Of a DNA stretch of 64,000 nucleotides, positions 50,708 to 58,612 are shown piece after piece. Numbering within the stretch: the stretch's first letter is position 1; every line of letters begins with the position of its first letter. The notes beneath the pieces were generated by a model. It was not told the DNA's origin and searched no databases. It saw nothing but the letters and a program-made list of their open reading frames with translations. Source of the DNA: CAKSHC01 sp045595395 (GTDB lineage Bacteria; Bacillota; Clostridia; Oscillospirales; UMGS1783); the NCBI GenBank assembly GCA_045595395.1, contig JAZOAH010000021.1, forward strand, positions 28,374 to 92,373, read 5' to 3'. Made by a program: the position numbers and the translations under genes.

Positions 50708-50971
50708 ATGAATACATTTAAACTGACCGTTGCCTCGCCCGACGGAAATAAGTTCTGCGGCGATGCGGTCAAAATTCAGCTTCGCGGCACCGAGGGCGAG
50801 CTGGCCATCATGGCCGGACACATTCCCTTTGTGACCTCTGTGGTCCAGTGCCCGTGTGAGATCTGGCTGGAGGACGGCACCAGCATGACCGCCACCACCG
50901 ACGGCGGCCTGCTCAGTGTCGGTACTCAGTCGGTCGTCCTGCTTTCAGGCTCTTTCACCTTTGATGACTAA
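50708..50971 (+). CDS. atpC: F-type ATP synthase subunit epsilon, lacking the C-terminal helices
   Basis: 87 residues, only the N-terminal beta-sandwich (FKLTVASPDGNKFCGDAVKIQLRGTEGELAIMAGHIPFVTSV). The two C-terminal helices (~45 residues) that in most bacteria regulate hydrolysis are absent. The operon terminator starts about 5 bases after the stop, and no remnant of the helices is seen in other frames. So the truncation looks fixed and not a frameshift. It still can bind gamma and the c-ring. Confidence 0.93.
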   Translation: MNTFKLTVASPDGNKFCGDAVKIQLRGTEGELAIMAGHIPFVTSVVQCPCEIWLEDGTSMTATTDGGLLSVGTQSVVLLSGSFTFDD

Positions 50972-50975
50972 ATAG

Positions 50976-51006
50976 AAAAAGCAGACTCTTACGAGTCTGC
51001 TTTTTT
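50976..51006. terminator. Terminator of the ATP synthase operon
   Basis: AAAAAGCAGACTC (50976-50988) and GAGTCTGCTTTTTT (50993-51006), loop TTAC. The minus-strand gene to the right also ends here. Confidence 0.93.
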
Positions 51007-51250
51007 ACTGCTCGGATGCTGCCCAGTTGACAATATCCATAAGTTTTTCAACAACATCCTTCAAAATATCCAATTCACATTCATCTTTTATTGTCATCTC
51101 GTAATAAAGAATGTTTCTCGCTGCGTCCTGCAAGCCCCAGCACGCCGTGAACAAAAACATGGCATCGTTGCTCATTTCATCATATTGGCCTCGATTTTTC
51201 TCCAGGAACCCCTTGATTGTGAGGTGACACGCCAATATATCCGCCTGCAA
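51005..51250 (-). CDS. Hypothetical small protein
   Basis: Up to 81 residues (TTG start at 51250 with GGAGG very close upstream; a TTG at 51235 or the ATG of MSNDAMF are alternatives). Acidic, predicted helical, one aromatic cluster (FTACWGLQDAARNILYYEM). No family recognised. It is AT-richer than the atp genes and may be a remnant of an accessory gene. Support is modest. Confidence 0.4.
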   Translation of the reverse strand: MQADILACHLTIKGFLEKNRGQYDEMSNDAMFLFTACWGLQDAARNILYYEMTIKDECELDILKDVVEKLMDIVNWAASEQ

Positions 51251-51382
51251 CGCCTCCTATTCTTCGGGATCTTCATGATACGCCGATGTTCTTTTCATCT
51301 TCCGAATGATTGTCCTAAGCCGGCTTGCGAACGTCTTTACCTCTCTTTTTACCGTTTAGATTTCCATACTGATCTTCTTTCG

Positions 51383-51416
51383 AAATAAAAAAGTGCGACA
51401 ACCGAAGTTATCGCAC
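51383..51416 (-). terminator. Terminator of the candidate small RNA
   Basis: Minus strand GTGCGATAAC...GTTGTCGCAC (51407-51416 with 51393-51402, one mismatch, TTCG loop), then TTTTTTATTTC. Confidence 0.85.
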
Positions 51417-51601
51417 CGAAAAGCACAAACCCCCGATTGTCGCCAAACAAAACCCAAGTTAAATGCAGGACTTGCCGTACACAATAATCTTGTGGGAATT
51501 TGTGTTTTTACCAAATTCGCAAAATTATTGTATGCAACAAGAATAAAGATAATTCTTTGGTGATCATTATCCTACATTTTATTTATTAAGTTTTGTTTGG
51601 C
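51383..51601 (-). ncRNA. Candidate structured small RNA (6S-like rod)
   Basis: A promoter at 51608-51636 predicts a start near 51601, and a terminator at 51393-51416 ends the transcript, about 219 nt, with no reading frame. The 5' end GCCAAACAAAAC (51590-51601) is exactly complementary to 51442-51453. Inside, AAATGTAGGA (51570-51579) pairs with 51461-51470. Then 51519-51537 pairs with 51471-51492, and a GAATTTG/CAAATTC hairpin (51512-51518, 51496-51502) caps the rod. One ~32-nt unpaired bulge (51538-51569) interrupts it. Closing stem, asymmetric bubble and terminal hairpin resemble 6S RNA, but identity is unproven. Confidence 0.55.
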
Positions 51602-51607
51602 TCTTTT

Positions 51608-51636
51608 ATTTTATCACAAAGCGAAAAATCTATCAA
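51608..51636 (-). promoter_or_regulatory. Promoter of the candidate small RNA
   Basis: Minus strand TTGATA (51631-51636), 17 bases, TAAAAT (51608-51613). The predicted start coincides with the 5' arm of the closing stem. Confidence 0.65.
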
Positions 51637-51647
51637 GAGCACCGGAC

Positions 51648-51687
51648 AAATTTTCAAAAAAAGAGGGATAGCCTCAGCTATCCCTCT
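51648..51687 (-). terminator. Terminator of the DtxR-family gene
   Basis: Minus strand AGAGGGATAGC (51677-51687) pairs with GCTATCCCTCT (51662-51672), loop TGAG, then TTTTTTGAAAA. Confidence 0.9.
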
Positions 51688-51690
51688 TTC

Positions 51691-52053
51691 TCAATTCTCC
51701 ATAAATCGCTTGATCGCATCAAAGGATTCGTCCGAAATATCATGCTCGATCTTGCAGGCGTCCTCGGCGGCCGTCTTCTCACTCACGCCCAATTTCATCA
51801 GGCAGGCAGTAAGCAGTTGATGCCGCTCCAAAATCTTCTGCGCCGTCTGCTCTCCCGTTTCGGTCAAAGTGATAAAGCCGTCCTTATCGACCAGAATGAA
51901 CTGCCCTTCTTTGAGCAGACCCACGGCACGGCTGACGCTGGGCTTGGAATAACCCATGTCCTCGGCGATATCGATCGAGCGCACCTTTTTGCCCTTCTGG
52001 GACAGGCGCAAAATAGTTTCCAGATACATCTCGCCCGATTCCTGAATCTTCAT
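51691..52053 (-). CDS. DtxR/MntR-family metal-dependent repressor
   Basis: 120 residues. The N-terminal wHTH (YLETILRLSQKGKKVRSIDIAEDMGYSKPSVSRAVGLLKEGQFILVDKDGFITLTETG) is followed by a short metal-binding/dimerisation domain with KILERHQLL, ACKIEHDISDES. There is no SH3 domain, as in MntR and short IdeR. Being divergent from feoA, it is a good candidate for the factor binding the GTTAGC palindromes at the feo genes. Metal (Fe2+ or Mn2+) not decided. GGAGGC lies 7-8 bases before the ATG. Confidence 0.93.
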   Translation of the reverse strand: MKIQESGEMYLETILRLSQKGKKVRSIDIAEDMGYSKPSVSRAVGLLKEGQFILVDKDGFITLTETGEQTAQKILERHQLLTACLMKLGVSEKTAAEDACKIEHDISDESFDAIKRFMEN

Positions 52054-52075
52054 GTCTATCGCCTCCTTTTCCTAT

Positions 52076-52104
52076 AGCATACCATGAATCCCCTTTTTTG
52101 GCAA
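52076..52104 (-). promoter_or_regulatory. Promoter of the DtxR-family gene
   Basis: Minus strand TTGCCA (52099-52104), 17 bases, TATGCT (52076-52081). Confidence 0.55.
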
Positions 52105-52139
52105 GACAAAAACTTTTTTCAAAAATCGACAAAAAAATA

Positions 52140-52168
52140 TTGACAAACCTTTCCTGCGTGATTATAAT
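52140..52168 (+). promoter_or_regulatory. Promoter of the feo operon
   Basis: TTGACA (52140-52145), 17 bases, TATAAT (52163-52168), full consensus, followed by the palindrome at 52178. Confidence 0.9.
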
Positions 52169-52177
52169 ATTACCGTA

Positions 52178-52193
52178 GTTAGCATACGCTAAC
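52178..52193. promoter_or_regulatory. Palindromic metal-regulator operator 1
   Basis: GTTAGCATACGCTAAC, hexamer arms GTTAGC/GCTAAC with a 4-base centre, placed at about +3 to +18 of the feo promoter. It resembles DtxR/IdeR-type iron boxes. A bound repressor would block initiation. Confidence 0.8.
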
Positions 52194-52210
52194 CAGAGGA
52201 GATATGAGCG

Positions 52211-52432
52211 ATGAATACATTGAAAGATCTGAAGATCGGCAAGACGGCCAAGGTCGTCAAGGTGCATGGCGAGGGCGCAGTACGCCGCCGCATTATGGAC
52301 ATGGGCATCACCAAGGGCGTTGACATCTATCTGCGCAAGGTAGCCCCGCTGGGTGACCCGATGGAGCTGACGGTGCGAGGCTATGAATTGTCTATCCGCA
52401 AGGAAGATGCGCAGATGATCGAAATCGAGTAA
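52211..52432 (+). CDS. feoA: Ferrous iron transport protein A
   Basis: 73 residues, an SH3-like small protein (GKTAKVVKVHGEGAVRRRIMDMGITKGVDIYLRKVAPLGDPMELTVRGYELSIRKEDAQMIEI). It binds and modulates FeoB at the cytoplasmic face. First gene of feoA-feoB-FeoB-associated. Ribosome site GAGGAG upstream. Confidence 0.95.
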   Translation: MNTLKDLKIGKTAKVVKVHGEGAVRRRIMDMGITKGVDIYLRKVAPLGDPMELTVRGYELSIRKEDAQMIEIE

Positions 52433-52449
52433 TTTATTTTTGCGACGCG

Positions 52450-52465
52450 GTTAGCGTAGGCTAAC
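52450..52465. promoter_or_regulatory. Palindromic metal-regulator operator 2
   Basis: GTTAGCGTAGGCTAAC, same arms as operator 1, in the 47-base gap between feoA and feoB. No separate promoter is obvious, so it may act as a roadblock or mark a second start. Confidence 0.75.
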
Positions 52466-52479
52466 AAGGAAGGAATACT

Positions 52480-54555
52480 ATGGAAATCAAGATCGCCCTG
52501 GCGGGCAACCCCAACAGCGGAAAGACCACCCTGTTTAACGCCTTGACCGGCATGAATCAGTATGTCGGCAACTGGCCGGGTGTTACGGTAGAAAAAAAAG
52601 AGGGCAGAATCAAGCATCACGAAGAAGTGACACTGATCGACCTGCCCGGCATCTATTCCCTCTCCCCTTATACTTTGGAAGAGGTGGTGGCACGCAATGT
52701 GCTCATCGACGAGCGCCCCGATGCCATTCTGAATATCGTGGATGGTACCAATCTGGAGCGCAATTTATATCTGACCACCCAGCTGATCGAGGTGGGCGTT
52801 CCTGTCGTCATTGCCATCAACATGATGGATGTGGTGCGTCGCAACGGCGACAGCATTCAGATCGACGAGCTGTCCCGCCGCTTGGGCTGCCCCATCATCG
52901 AGATCTCGGCACTGAAGAATACCGGCATTGAGGAAGCGGCGAAGGCGGCTGTCTATGCCGCCACGCAGGGCAAGGCCGAGCCTCGGCACATCTTCTCGGG
53001 CACGGTGGAGCATGTGCTGGCTCACATTGAGGAGGCGGCCATCCACGACCTGCCCGATGAGGAGCAGCGATGGTATGCCATCAAACTCTTTGAGCGTGAC
53101 GATAAGGCCATTGAAAAATTGGCGATCTCCCCCGATGTGCTGGCGCATATCGAGCAGGATATCGTGAAGATGGAGCAGAAATTTGATGATGACGCCGAGA
53201 GTATTATCACCAATGAACGATATCTGTATATCGACTCGATCCTGCAGGGCTGTTTTAAGAAAAAGAGTCTGACCCGCATCAGCATGTCGGATAAAATCGA
53301 CAAAGTGGTCACCAACCGTTGGCTGGCTCTGCCTATTTTTGCGGTAATCATGTTTATCGTCTACGCTATTTCCATCGGCACGGTGGGCGATTGGACGGTT
53401 GGCTTTATGAATGACACCCTCTTTGGCGAATGGATCATTCCGGGTGCGGAAAATCTGCTTAGTAACTGGGGTGTTGCGCCTTGGCTGGTCAGCCTGATCA
53501 CCGAGGGGGCTTTGGGCGGCATTGGTGCGGTGCTTGGTTTTGTGCCTCAAATGCTGATTTTGTTTTTGCTGTTGTCCTGTTTGGAGGACTGCGGCTATAT
53601 GTCACGTGTTGCCTTTATTATGGATCGGCTCTTCCGCCGCTTCGGGCTGTCGGGTAAATCCTTTATTCCCATGCTCATTGCCACCGGCTGCGGTGTGCCG
53701 GGCATCCTGGCCTCCCGCACCATTGAGCAGGACCGTGACCGCAAGATCACCATCATGACCACCGGTTTTATCCCCTGCGGTGCGAAAATGCCAATCGTTG
53801 GTCTGCTGGCCGGGGCCCTCTTCGGCGGCAGCGCCTGGATCGCCACCTCCGCCTATCTGCTGGGCATTGGCGCTGTGATCATTTCGGGTATCATTCTTAA
53901 GAAGACCAAGCCCTTTGCCGGCAACCCCGCTCCTTTTGTCATGGAACTGCCGGCCTATCATGCGCCCCAGCCCAAGAACGTGCTTCGTGCCACCTGGGAG
54001 CGTGGATGGGACTTTATCAAACGTGCCGGCACCGTTATTTTTGCCGCCAGCGTGATCATTTGGATCCTGAACAATATCACGGTCAACGGCGCATCCATCC
54101 TCAATCATATCGGATCGGTTTTGGCCTGGCTCTTTGCGCCGCTGGGCTTTGGCTATTGGGAGGCGGCGGTGGCCACTGTGCTGGGCCTAGTCGCCAAAGA
54201 AGAGGTGGTCGGCGTTTTCGGTGCGCTGGGCAGGGGTACGGCCGAGCAGGCCTTTGCCACCATTTTCGGCGGCAATCAATTAGCCGGCTTCTCCTTCCTC
54301 TCCTTTAATCTGCTGTGCGCCCCTTGCTTTGCCGCCATGGGCGCTATCAAGCGCGAGATGAACAACGGCAAATGGACGGCCTTTGCCATCGGTTATATGT
54401 GCGTGTTTGCCTATGCCGTATCGCTGATGATCTATCAGTTCGGCGCCTGGTTTATCGGTGCGGGCAGCATCATCGGCACGGTGGTTGCGGCTGCCGCCGC
54501 CCTTGTATTAGGCTATTTCCTGCTGCGTAAGAATAAGTTTGTAAAAAAGGTGTAA
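52480..54555 (+). CDS. feoB: Ferrous iron transporter FeoB
   Basis: 691 residues. The N-terminal G domain has GNPNSGKTTLFNALTG, the switch region WPGVTVEKKEG, DLPGIYSL and NMMD. A helical GDI-like domain (~170-265) precedes the membrane part with gate motifs (LSCLEDCGYMSRVAFIMD, ATGCGVPGILASRT, TTGFIPCGAKMPIVG). It imports Fe2+ across the cytoplasmic membrane. GGAAGG precedes the ATG. Confidence 0.97.
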   Translation: MEIKIALAGNPNSGKTTLFNALTGMNQYVGNWPGVTVEKKEGRIKHHEEVTLIDLPGIYSLSPYTLEEVVARNVLIDERPDAILNIVDGTNLERNLYLTTQLIEVGVPVVIAINMMDVVRRNGDSIQIDELSRRLGCPIIEISALKNTGIEEAAKAAVYAATQGKAEPRHIFSGTVEHVLAHIEEAAIHDLPDEEQRWYAIKLFERDDKAIEKLAISPDVLAHIEQDIVKMEQKFDDDAESIITNERYLYIDSILQGCFKKKSLTRISMSDKIDKVVTNRWLALPIFAVIMFIVYAISIGTVGDWTVGFMNDTLFGEWIIPGAENLLSNWGVAPWLVSLITEGALGGIGAVLGFVPQMLILFLLLSCLEDCGYMSRVAFIMDRLFRRFGLSGKSFIPMLIATGCGVPGILASRTIEQDRDRKITIMTTGFIPCGAKMPIVGLLAGALFGGSAWIATSAYLLGIGAVIISGIILKKTKPFAGNPAPFVMELPAYHAPQPKNVLRATWERGWDFIKRAGTVIFAASVIIWILNNITVNGASILNHIGSVLAWLFAPLGFGYWEAAVATVLGLVAKEEVVGVFGALGRGTAEQAFATIFGGNQLAGFSFLSFNLLCAPCFAAMGAIKREMNNGKWTAFAIGYMCVFAYAVSLMIYQFGAWFIGAGSIIGTVVAAAAALVLGYFLLRKNKFVKKV

Positions 54556-54557
54556 CT

Positions 54558-54698
54558 ATGACCTATATTGTTGCCGGTCTTGTTGCGGCGGGCGTTATTG
54601 CCGTCATCGTCAATGAGATCAAAAAAAGAAAAAGCGGCAAAGGCTCTTGCGGCTGCGGCTGTCAAGGCTGTGCGATGAAAGACCAATGCCACAAATAA
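54558..54698 (+). CDS. FeoB-associated Cys-rich membrane protein
   Basis: 46 residues, read directly from the bases. One membrane helix (YIVAGLVAAGVIAVIVNEI, ~3-21) is followed by a basic patch and a cysteine-rich tail (CGCGCQGCAMKDQC). The start lies two bases after the feoB stop. Small proteins of this kind follow feoB in many Firmicutes and are thought to assist iron transport. Confidence 0.9.
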   Translation: MTYIVAGLVAAGVIAVIVNEIKKRKSGKGSCGCGCQGCAMKDQCHK

Positions 54699-54700
54699 AG

Positions 54701-54730
54701 CAAGAACCCCTGCGGGGGTTCTTGTTTTTA
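54701..54730 (+). terminator. Terminator of the feo operon
   Basis: CAAGAACCCC (54701-54710) and GGGGTTCTTG (54715-54724), loop TGCG, then TTTTTA. Confidence 0.92.
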
Positions 54731-54738
54731 TGGGCAAA

Positions 54739-55605
54739 TTAGGATATAATGGTAGTTAGCATGAGCATTTCTCGACACTTACGGTAGATGCCCACCGCAT
54801 CACCGATCGGCAGCGGGTTTTGCCCCCTGCCCATCTCAACGGTAAAGCCGGGGCGGTTCAGGGTAGCGCAGAACCAATCCTTGGCCCCACGGCAGGAGGC
54901 GATCCCCTCGGGAGAACTGACGGCATAGCCGCTGGCCTTGGCCAAAATATGAGCCATAGCCAAAGACTGAGGGCCTGCGTGATAGATCTCCTCGCCCTGG
55001 GTGTGGAAGGCATAGAGAAGGTCGATGTTCTCGGTCAAGATATAATCACGTAGGGCGGCCGTTTCGGGCTCGGAAAAGGGATATTTACCGCCGTAGCGGG
55101 TGGGCGACGGGCCGCAGATGTCCAGATCCCTCTCCATGGCCTTGCCTCGGGCAAAATCGGCGTCGAAATTATGATTGAGGTCGACACCACGATCGTTGGC
55201 CTGCCAGTGGGTAAAGTCCTCACCGTCATTGAAAAAGCATAGTCGGGCCCGATCCGACGGGTCGATGCGACCCAAGGCGATCTCGGCACCGTCGGGATTG
55301 AGCAGTGGCAGGATGTGCAACTGTGCCTTATACAGGGCATGCTCACAACGAATGGCGCAGATCTCACGGCAACTCAGCAGATCATAAGCAAAGCGCAATA
55401 ACACAGCGCCCGCCACCGTTTCGGTGGCGTGGGTCGAGCATAGGTATAAGATCTTGCGCTTGCCCTGACCCAGTTTCAACACCGGCAGATCACGACCCTT
55501 GACGCTTTGGCCGATCACCTGTTTTTTTGCACCCAAGGCGCATAACTGCTCACATAACTGCATGGTATACGCATAGTCTAGTACTTTTTTACCAAAATTT
55601 TGCAT
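54739..55605 (-). CDS. M14-family zinc carboxypeptidase
   Basis: 288 residues, no signal peptide. HATETV (HxxE zinc pair, ~60-65), LNPDG, VDLNHNFD and the third ligand in YAFHTQGEEI are conserved; the catalytic Glu is in FTVEMGRG. It resembles the gamma-D-glutamyl-diaminoacid peptidases that trim cell-wall peptides, and may act on recycled muropeptides or in spores. The ATG at 55605 follows GGGGGTGATT; a TTG at 55608 is less likely. Confidence 0.9.
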   Translation of the reverse strand: MQNFGKKVLDYAYTMQLCEQLCALGAKKQVIGQSVKGRDLPVLKLGQGKRKILYLCSTHATETVAGAVLLRFAYDLLSCREICAIRCEHALYKAQLHILPLLNPDGAEIALGRIDPSDRARLCFFNDGEDFTHWQANDRGVDLNHNFDADFARGKAMERDLDICGPSPTRYGGKYPFSEPETAALRDYILTENIDLLYAFHTQGEEIYHAGPQSLAMAHILAKASGYAVSSPEGIASCRGAKDWFCATLNRPGFTVEMGRGQNPLPIGDAVGIYRKCREMLMLTTIIS

Positions 55606-55645
55606 CAAATCACCCCCTAAACATTATGAAGGGATGGCATCAATT

Positions 55646-56176
55646 ATGGATAAAACCGAAAAAACGATAACCAGCCAAACAGTATTTGACGGCCGAGTCA
55701 TCCGTGTTAAGCACGACCGTGTCCTGTGCCCCAACGGGCAGGAGTCGATGCGGGAGATCGTCGAGCATCGTGGCGGCGTGGCCGTGCTGGCCCGCACCGA
55801 GGCCGACGAGATCTATCTGGTGCGGCAGTATCGGTATGCGCTGGGCGAGGAGTTGTGGGAGATCCCGGCCGGCAAGTTGGAAGAGGGGGAAGAGCCCGAC
55901 ACCGCCATCCGACGTGAGTTGGAGGAGGAGATCGGCGCAGTGGCCGGGCGCCTACGCTCTTTGGGCTATATCATCCCCACCTGCGGCTACTGCTCGGAAA
56001 AGATCCACCTTTACCTGGCCGAGGACCTGACCTACACCGCCACCCATCCCGATCCCGATGAGTTTCTGGACATTGTGCGACTGCCCCGCACCGAGGTGTT
56101 GGACCGATGCCGCCGTGGCGAGATCCGAGACGCCAAGACGATATGCGCTCTCATGCGTGCGGAGGAATGGCTATGA
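55646..56176 (+). CDS. Nudix hydrolase, ADP-ribose pyrophosphatase-like
   Basis: About 176 residues. The Nudix box GKLEEGEEPDTAIRRELEEEIG matches GX5EX7REUXEEXGU, preceded by YLVRQYRYALGEELWEIPAG, typical of ADP-ribose pyrophosphatases. It probably hydrolyses ADP-ribose or a related nucleotide sugar. AAGGG touches the ATG at 55634 and lies 12 bases before the ATG at 55646; the latter is preferred, not certain. Overlaps the next gene by ATGA. Confidence 0.92.
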   Translation: MDKTEKTITSQTVFDGRVIRVKHDRVLCPNGQESMREIVEHRGGVAVLARTEADEIYLVRQYRYALGEELWEIPAGKLEEGEEPDTAIRRELEEEIGAVAGRLRSLGYIIPTCGYCSEKIHLYLAEDLTYTATHPDPDEFLDIVRLPRTEVLDRCRRGEIRDAKTICALMRAEEWL

Positions 56177-58548
56177 AATGGTTGTCCTTAACCGATAAAA
56201 AGCCGTGGCAACAGTACCTGACCGTCTTTATCGCCGCCTTCGTGTTGATGCTGGCCATCCTACTGCCCTTCGTGCTGATGGATAACGGCCATTTCATCTA
56301 CATCGGCGATTTCAACTGCCAGCAGATCCCCTTTTATATTGAGGCCAACGAGTCGATCCGAAATGGGGAATTGATGTGGAACTGGAACACCGATTTGGGC
56401 TCCAATTTCATCGGCTCGTATGCCTTTTATCTGATCGGCAGTCCCTTTTTCTGGCTGACGCTCCTATTGCCGATGGAGTGGGTGGCCGGCTCGATCCCCT
56501 TCCTGATCGTGCTCAAGACGGCGGTAGCCGCAACGACGGCTTACGGATTTCTCAAGCGTTTTCTGAAAAGCCGTAATTTTGCCTTTATCGGCGCACTGCT
56601 CTACGCCTTTTCCGGCTTTTGCTTTTATAACATCTTCTTCAATCATTTCCATGATATCATTGCCTTTTTCCCGCTCCTGCTCATTGGCTTGGAAAAGCTG
56701 CTGAGCGAGAATAAGAAGGGCTTTTTGTGCTTTGCCGTTTTTCTCAATGCCCTGACCAACTATTATTTCTTTGTGGCCGAGGTCGTTTTTGTTGCCATCT
56801 ATTTCTTTGTACGAGTGCTGACCAAGGGCTGGCCGCAGCTCAATTTCAAGCGGCTGTGCTCGCTGGCCTTTGAGTGCGTGGCGGGGTTTGCCCTGGCCGC
56901 CTTTGTGGTACTGCCGGCGGTGCTGACCACCCTGCAGATCGACCGAGCCTCCACCCATTTAGAAGGCTGGGCGCTCATCACCTACTATGAGGTGCAGCGA
57001 CCCTACCAGATCTTGCAAGCCTTTTTCCTGCCGCCTGAGATCTGCTCAGCGCCCAATGTTTTCCCCGATGCGGGCGCTAAATGGAGTTCGGTGACGGCCT
57101 GGCTGCCGCTGTTCGGCTTTACCGGCGCTATGACCTGGCTGCGCCGCCGTCCCCGTGATTTCTTCTCGCATCTGAGCGTCATCCTGTTTGTAATGGCCTT
57201 TGTGCCGGTGCTCAACTCGATGTTCCAGCTCTTTTCCAATAACTATTACACCCGCTGGTTTTTCGCCTTTGTGCTGGTCCTGGCGCTGATAACCATGAAA
57301 GCAGTAGAGGAGTGTTCCTGGAAGGAATGGAAATGGGGCATTGGCATCACCGCCCTGATCTCGCTTGGGTTGTGCCTACCGCAAGCGCTCATCTACAACA
57401 AGGAGACCGAAGCGTTGGGGCTCTCCCCCAACCTGCCCCTGCTCTATGCCCACATCGCCATCACGGTGGCGGGGTTGCTGATCGTCTTCTTTATCATGCG
57501 CTATACCCATAAGCACAAGGAGGATATTACCCCCATACTCAGCGTGGTGCTGGCTTGTTATCTGCTGCTGTTTGGCCTATTTTATGTCGGCACCTCCAAG
57601 GCGTCCTCCTCCATCACCAACCATGCCCAATATGTCGAGCGCAATATCGAGGGACGGGAGCGAATGACCACCGTTTTGCAAGACGGCGAGCGCATCGACA
57701 CCGTCAATACCGAGACCAATGCCGGCATGTACTGGAATATGCCGACCATACGTGCCTTCCATTCGGTCGTGCCGGGATCCATCTTTGATTTTTATCATAA
57801 CATTGGGCAAAAGCGGGATGTTAACACCGAGCCGCCGCTGATCAACGACGCTCTGCACTCTCTGCTGAGTGTGCGCTATCTCTTTGACGGCGACACCACC
57901 GAGCAGACCACCTATCATAACTACACCTATTCCCACACCGATAACGGCAACCATGTCTATGAATTTAACTATCATATTCCCATGGGCTTCTCCTATGACC
58001 GTTACCTGACACGCAGTGAGCTGGAGGAGAATTTCATCGAGTCGTCACGAGTCTATCTGATGCTCAACACCCTGGTGGTGGAGGATGAGCAGGCGGCGGC
58101 GCTGGATTTTATGGAAAAAGAGCAGCGTACGGCATTGACGGCCGGTATGCTGGATATGGAAACGGTGGTGGCACAACGACGCACCCGCACGGCCGAAAAT
58201 TTCACCTACACCCCAAACGGCTTTACCTGCCATTTTGCCTGTCAGGGCAAGCAGGTGGTCTTCTTCTCGGTGCCCTATGAAGATGGTTGGCGGGCAACCG
58301 TCAACGGCCAGGATGCCCGGATCCTGCGGGTCAACCTGGGATTTATGGCGGTGGTGTGCGAAGAGGGCGACAATGAGATCGAATTTACCTTTGTGACACC
58401 GGGGCTCAAGAGCGGCTTTGTTGCCGCCGGGATTTCGGCCGCTGCCATTGCGGTCTATTTGGGGTATGACTATGGGATCATCCGCAAACGGAAAAATGCC
58501 GAAAACCTGCGGCGAATGGCGGCGATTGCACAAAAAAGCCTTGATTAA
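56173..58548 (+). CDS. YfhO-family integral membrane protein
   Basis: 791 residues with a dozen or so membrane helices (~20-470) and a large extracytoplasmic C-terminal domain, ending in one more helix and a basic tail. GDFNCQQIPFYIEANESI and YAFSGFCFYNIFFNHFHD match the YfhO family, a GT-C-like group implicated in lipoteichoic acid or lipid glycosylation. The ATG at 56173 is 7 bases after GGAGG and overlaps the Nudix stop. Substrate unknown. Confidence 0.87.
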   Translation: MKWLSLTDKKPWQQYLTVFIAAFVLMLAILLPFVLMDNGHFIYIGDFNCQQIPFYIEANESIRNGELMWNWNTDLGSNFIGSYAFYLIGSPFFWLTLLLPMEWVAGSIPFLIVLKTAVAATTAYGFLKRFLKSRNFAFIGALLYAFSGFCFYNIFFNHFHDIIAFFPLLLIGLEKLLSENKKGFLCFAVFLNALTNYYFFVAEVVFVAIYFFVRVLTKGWPQLNFKRLCSLAFECVAGFALAAFVVLPAVLTTLQIDRASTHLEGWALITYYEVQRPYQILQAFFLPPEICSAPNVFPDAGAKWSSVTAWLPLFGFTGAMTWLRRRPRDFFSHLSVILFVMAFVPVLNSMFQLFSNNYYTRWFFAFVLVLALITMKAVEECSWKEWKWGIGITALISLGLCLPQALIYNKETEALGLSPNLPLLYAHIAITVAGLLIVFFIMRYTHKHKEDITPILSVVLACYLLLFGLFYVGTSKASSSITNHAQYVERNIEGRERMTTVLQDGERIDTVNTETNAGMYWNMPTIRAFHSVVPGSIFDFYHNIGQKRDVNTEPPLINDALHSLLSVRYLFDGDTTEQTTYHNYTYSHTDNGNHVYEFNYHIPMGFSYDRYLTRSELEENFIESSRVYLMLNTLVVEDEQAAALDFMEKEQRTALTAGMLDMETVVAQRRTRTAENFTYTPNGFTCHFACQGKQVVFFSVPYEDGWRATVNGQDARILRVNLGFMAVVCEEGDNEIEFTFVTPGLKSGFVAAGISAAAIAVYLGYDYGIIRKRKNAENLRRMAAIAQKSLD

Positions 58549-58569
58549 AGTGTCCTGATAAGGTATAAT
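58541..58569 (+). promoter_or_regulatory. Promoter of fba
   Basis: TTGATT (58541-58546), 17 bases, TATAAT (58564-58569). The -35 box overlaps the stop of the YfhO gene. Confidence 0.8.
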
Positions 58570-58612
58570 ATGTAGTTGAAAGAAAAACTTTTTATTTGAG
58601 GAGGAAATGAAC

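Noticed and set aside
51185..51388. 67-codon plus-strand frame near the hypothetical gene
   Set aside because: No ribosome site, no recognisable family, and it overlaps the opposite-strand frame and stops at the small RNA terminator.
54761..54772. GTTAGCATGAGC, resembling a third feo-type operator
   Set aside because: Only one half-site is present; the second arm does not match. It lies inside the M14 peptidase coding sequence.
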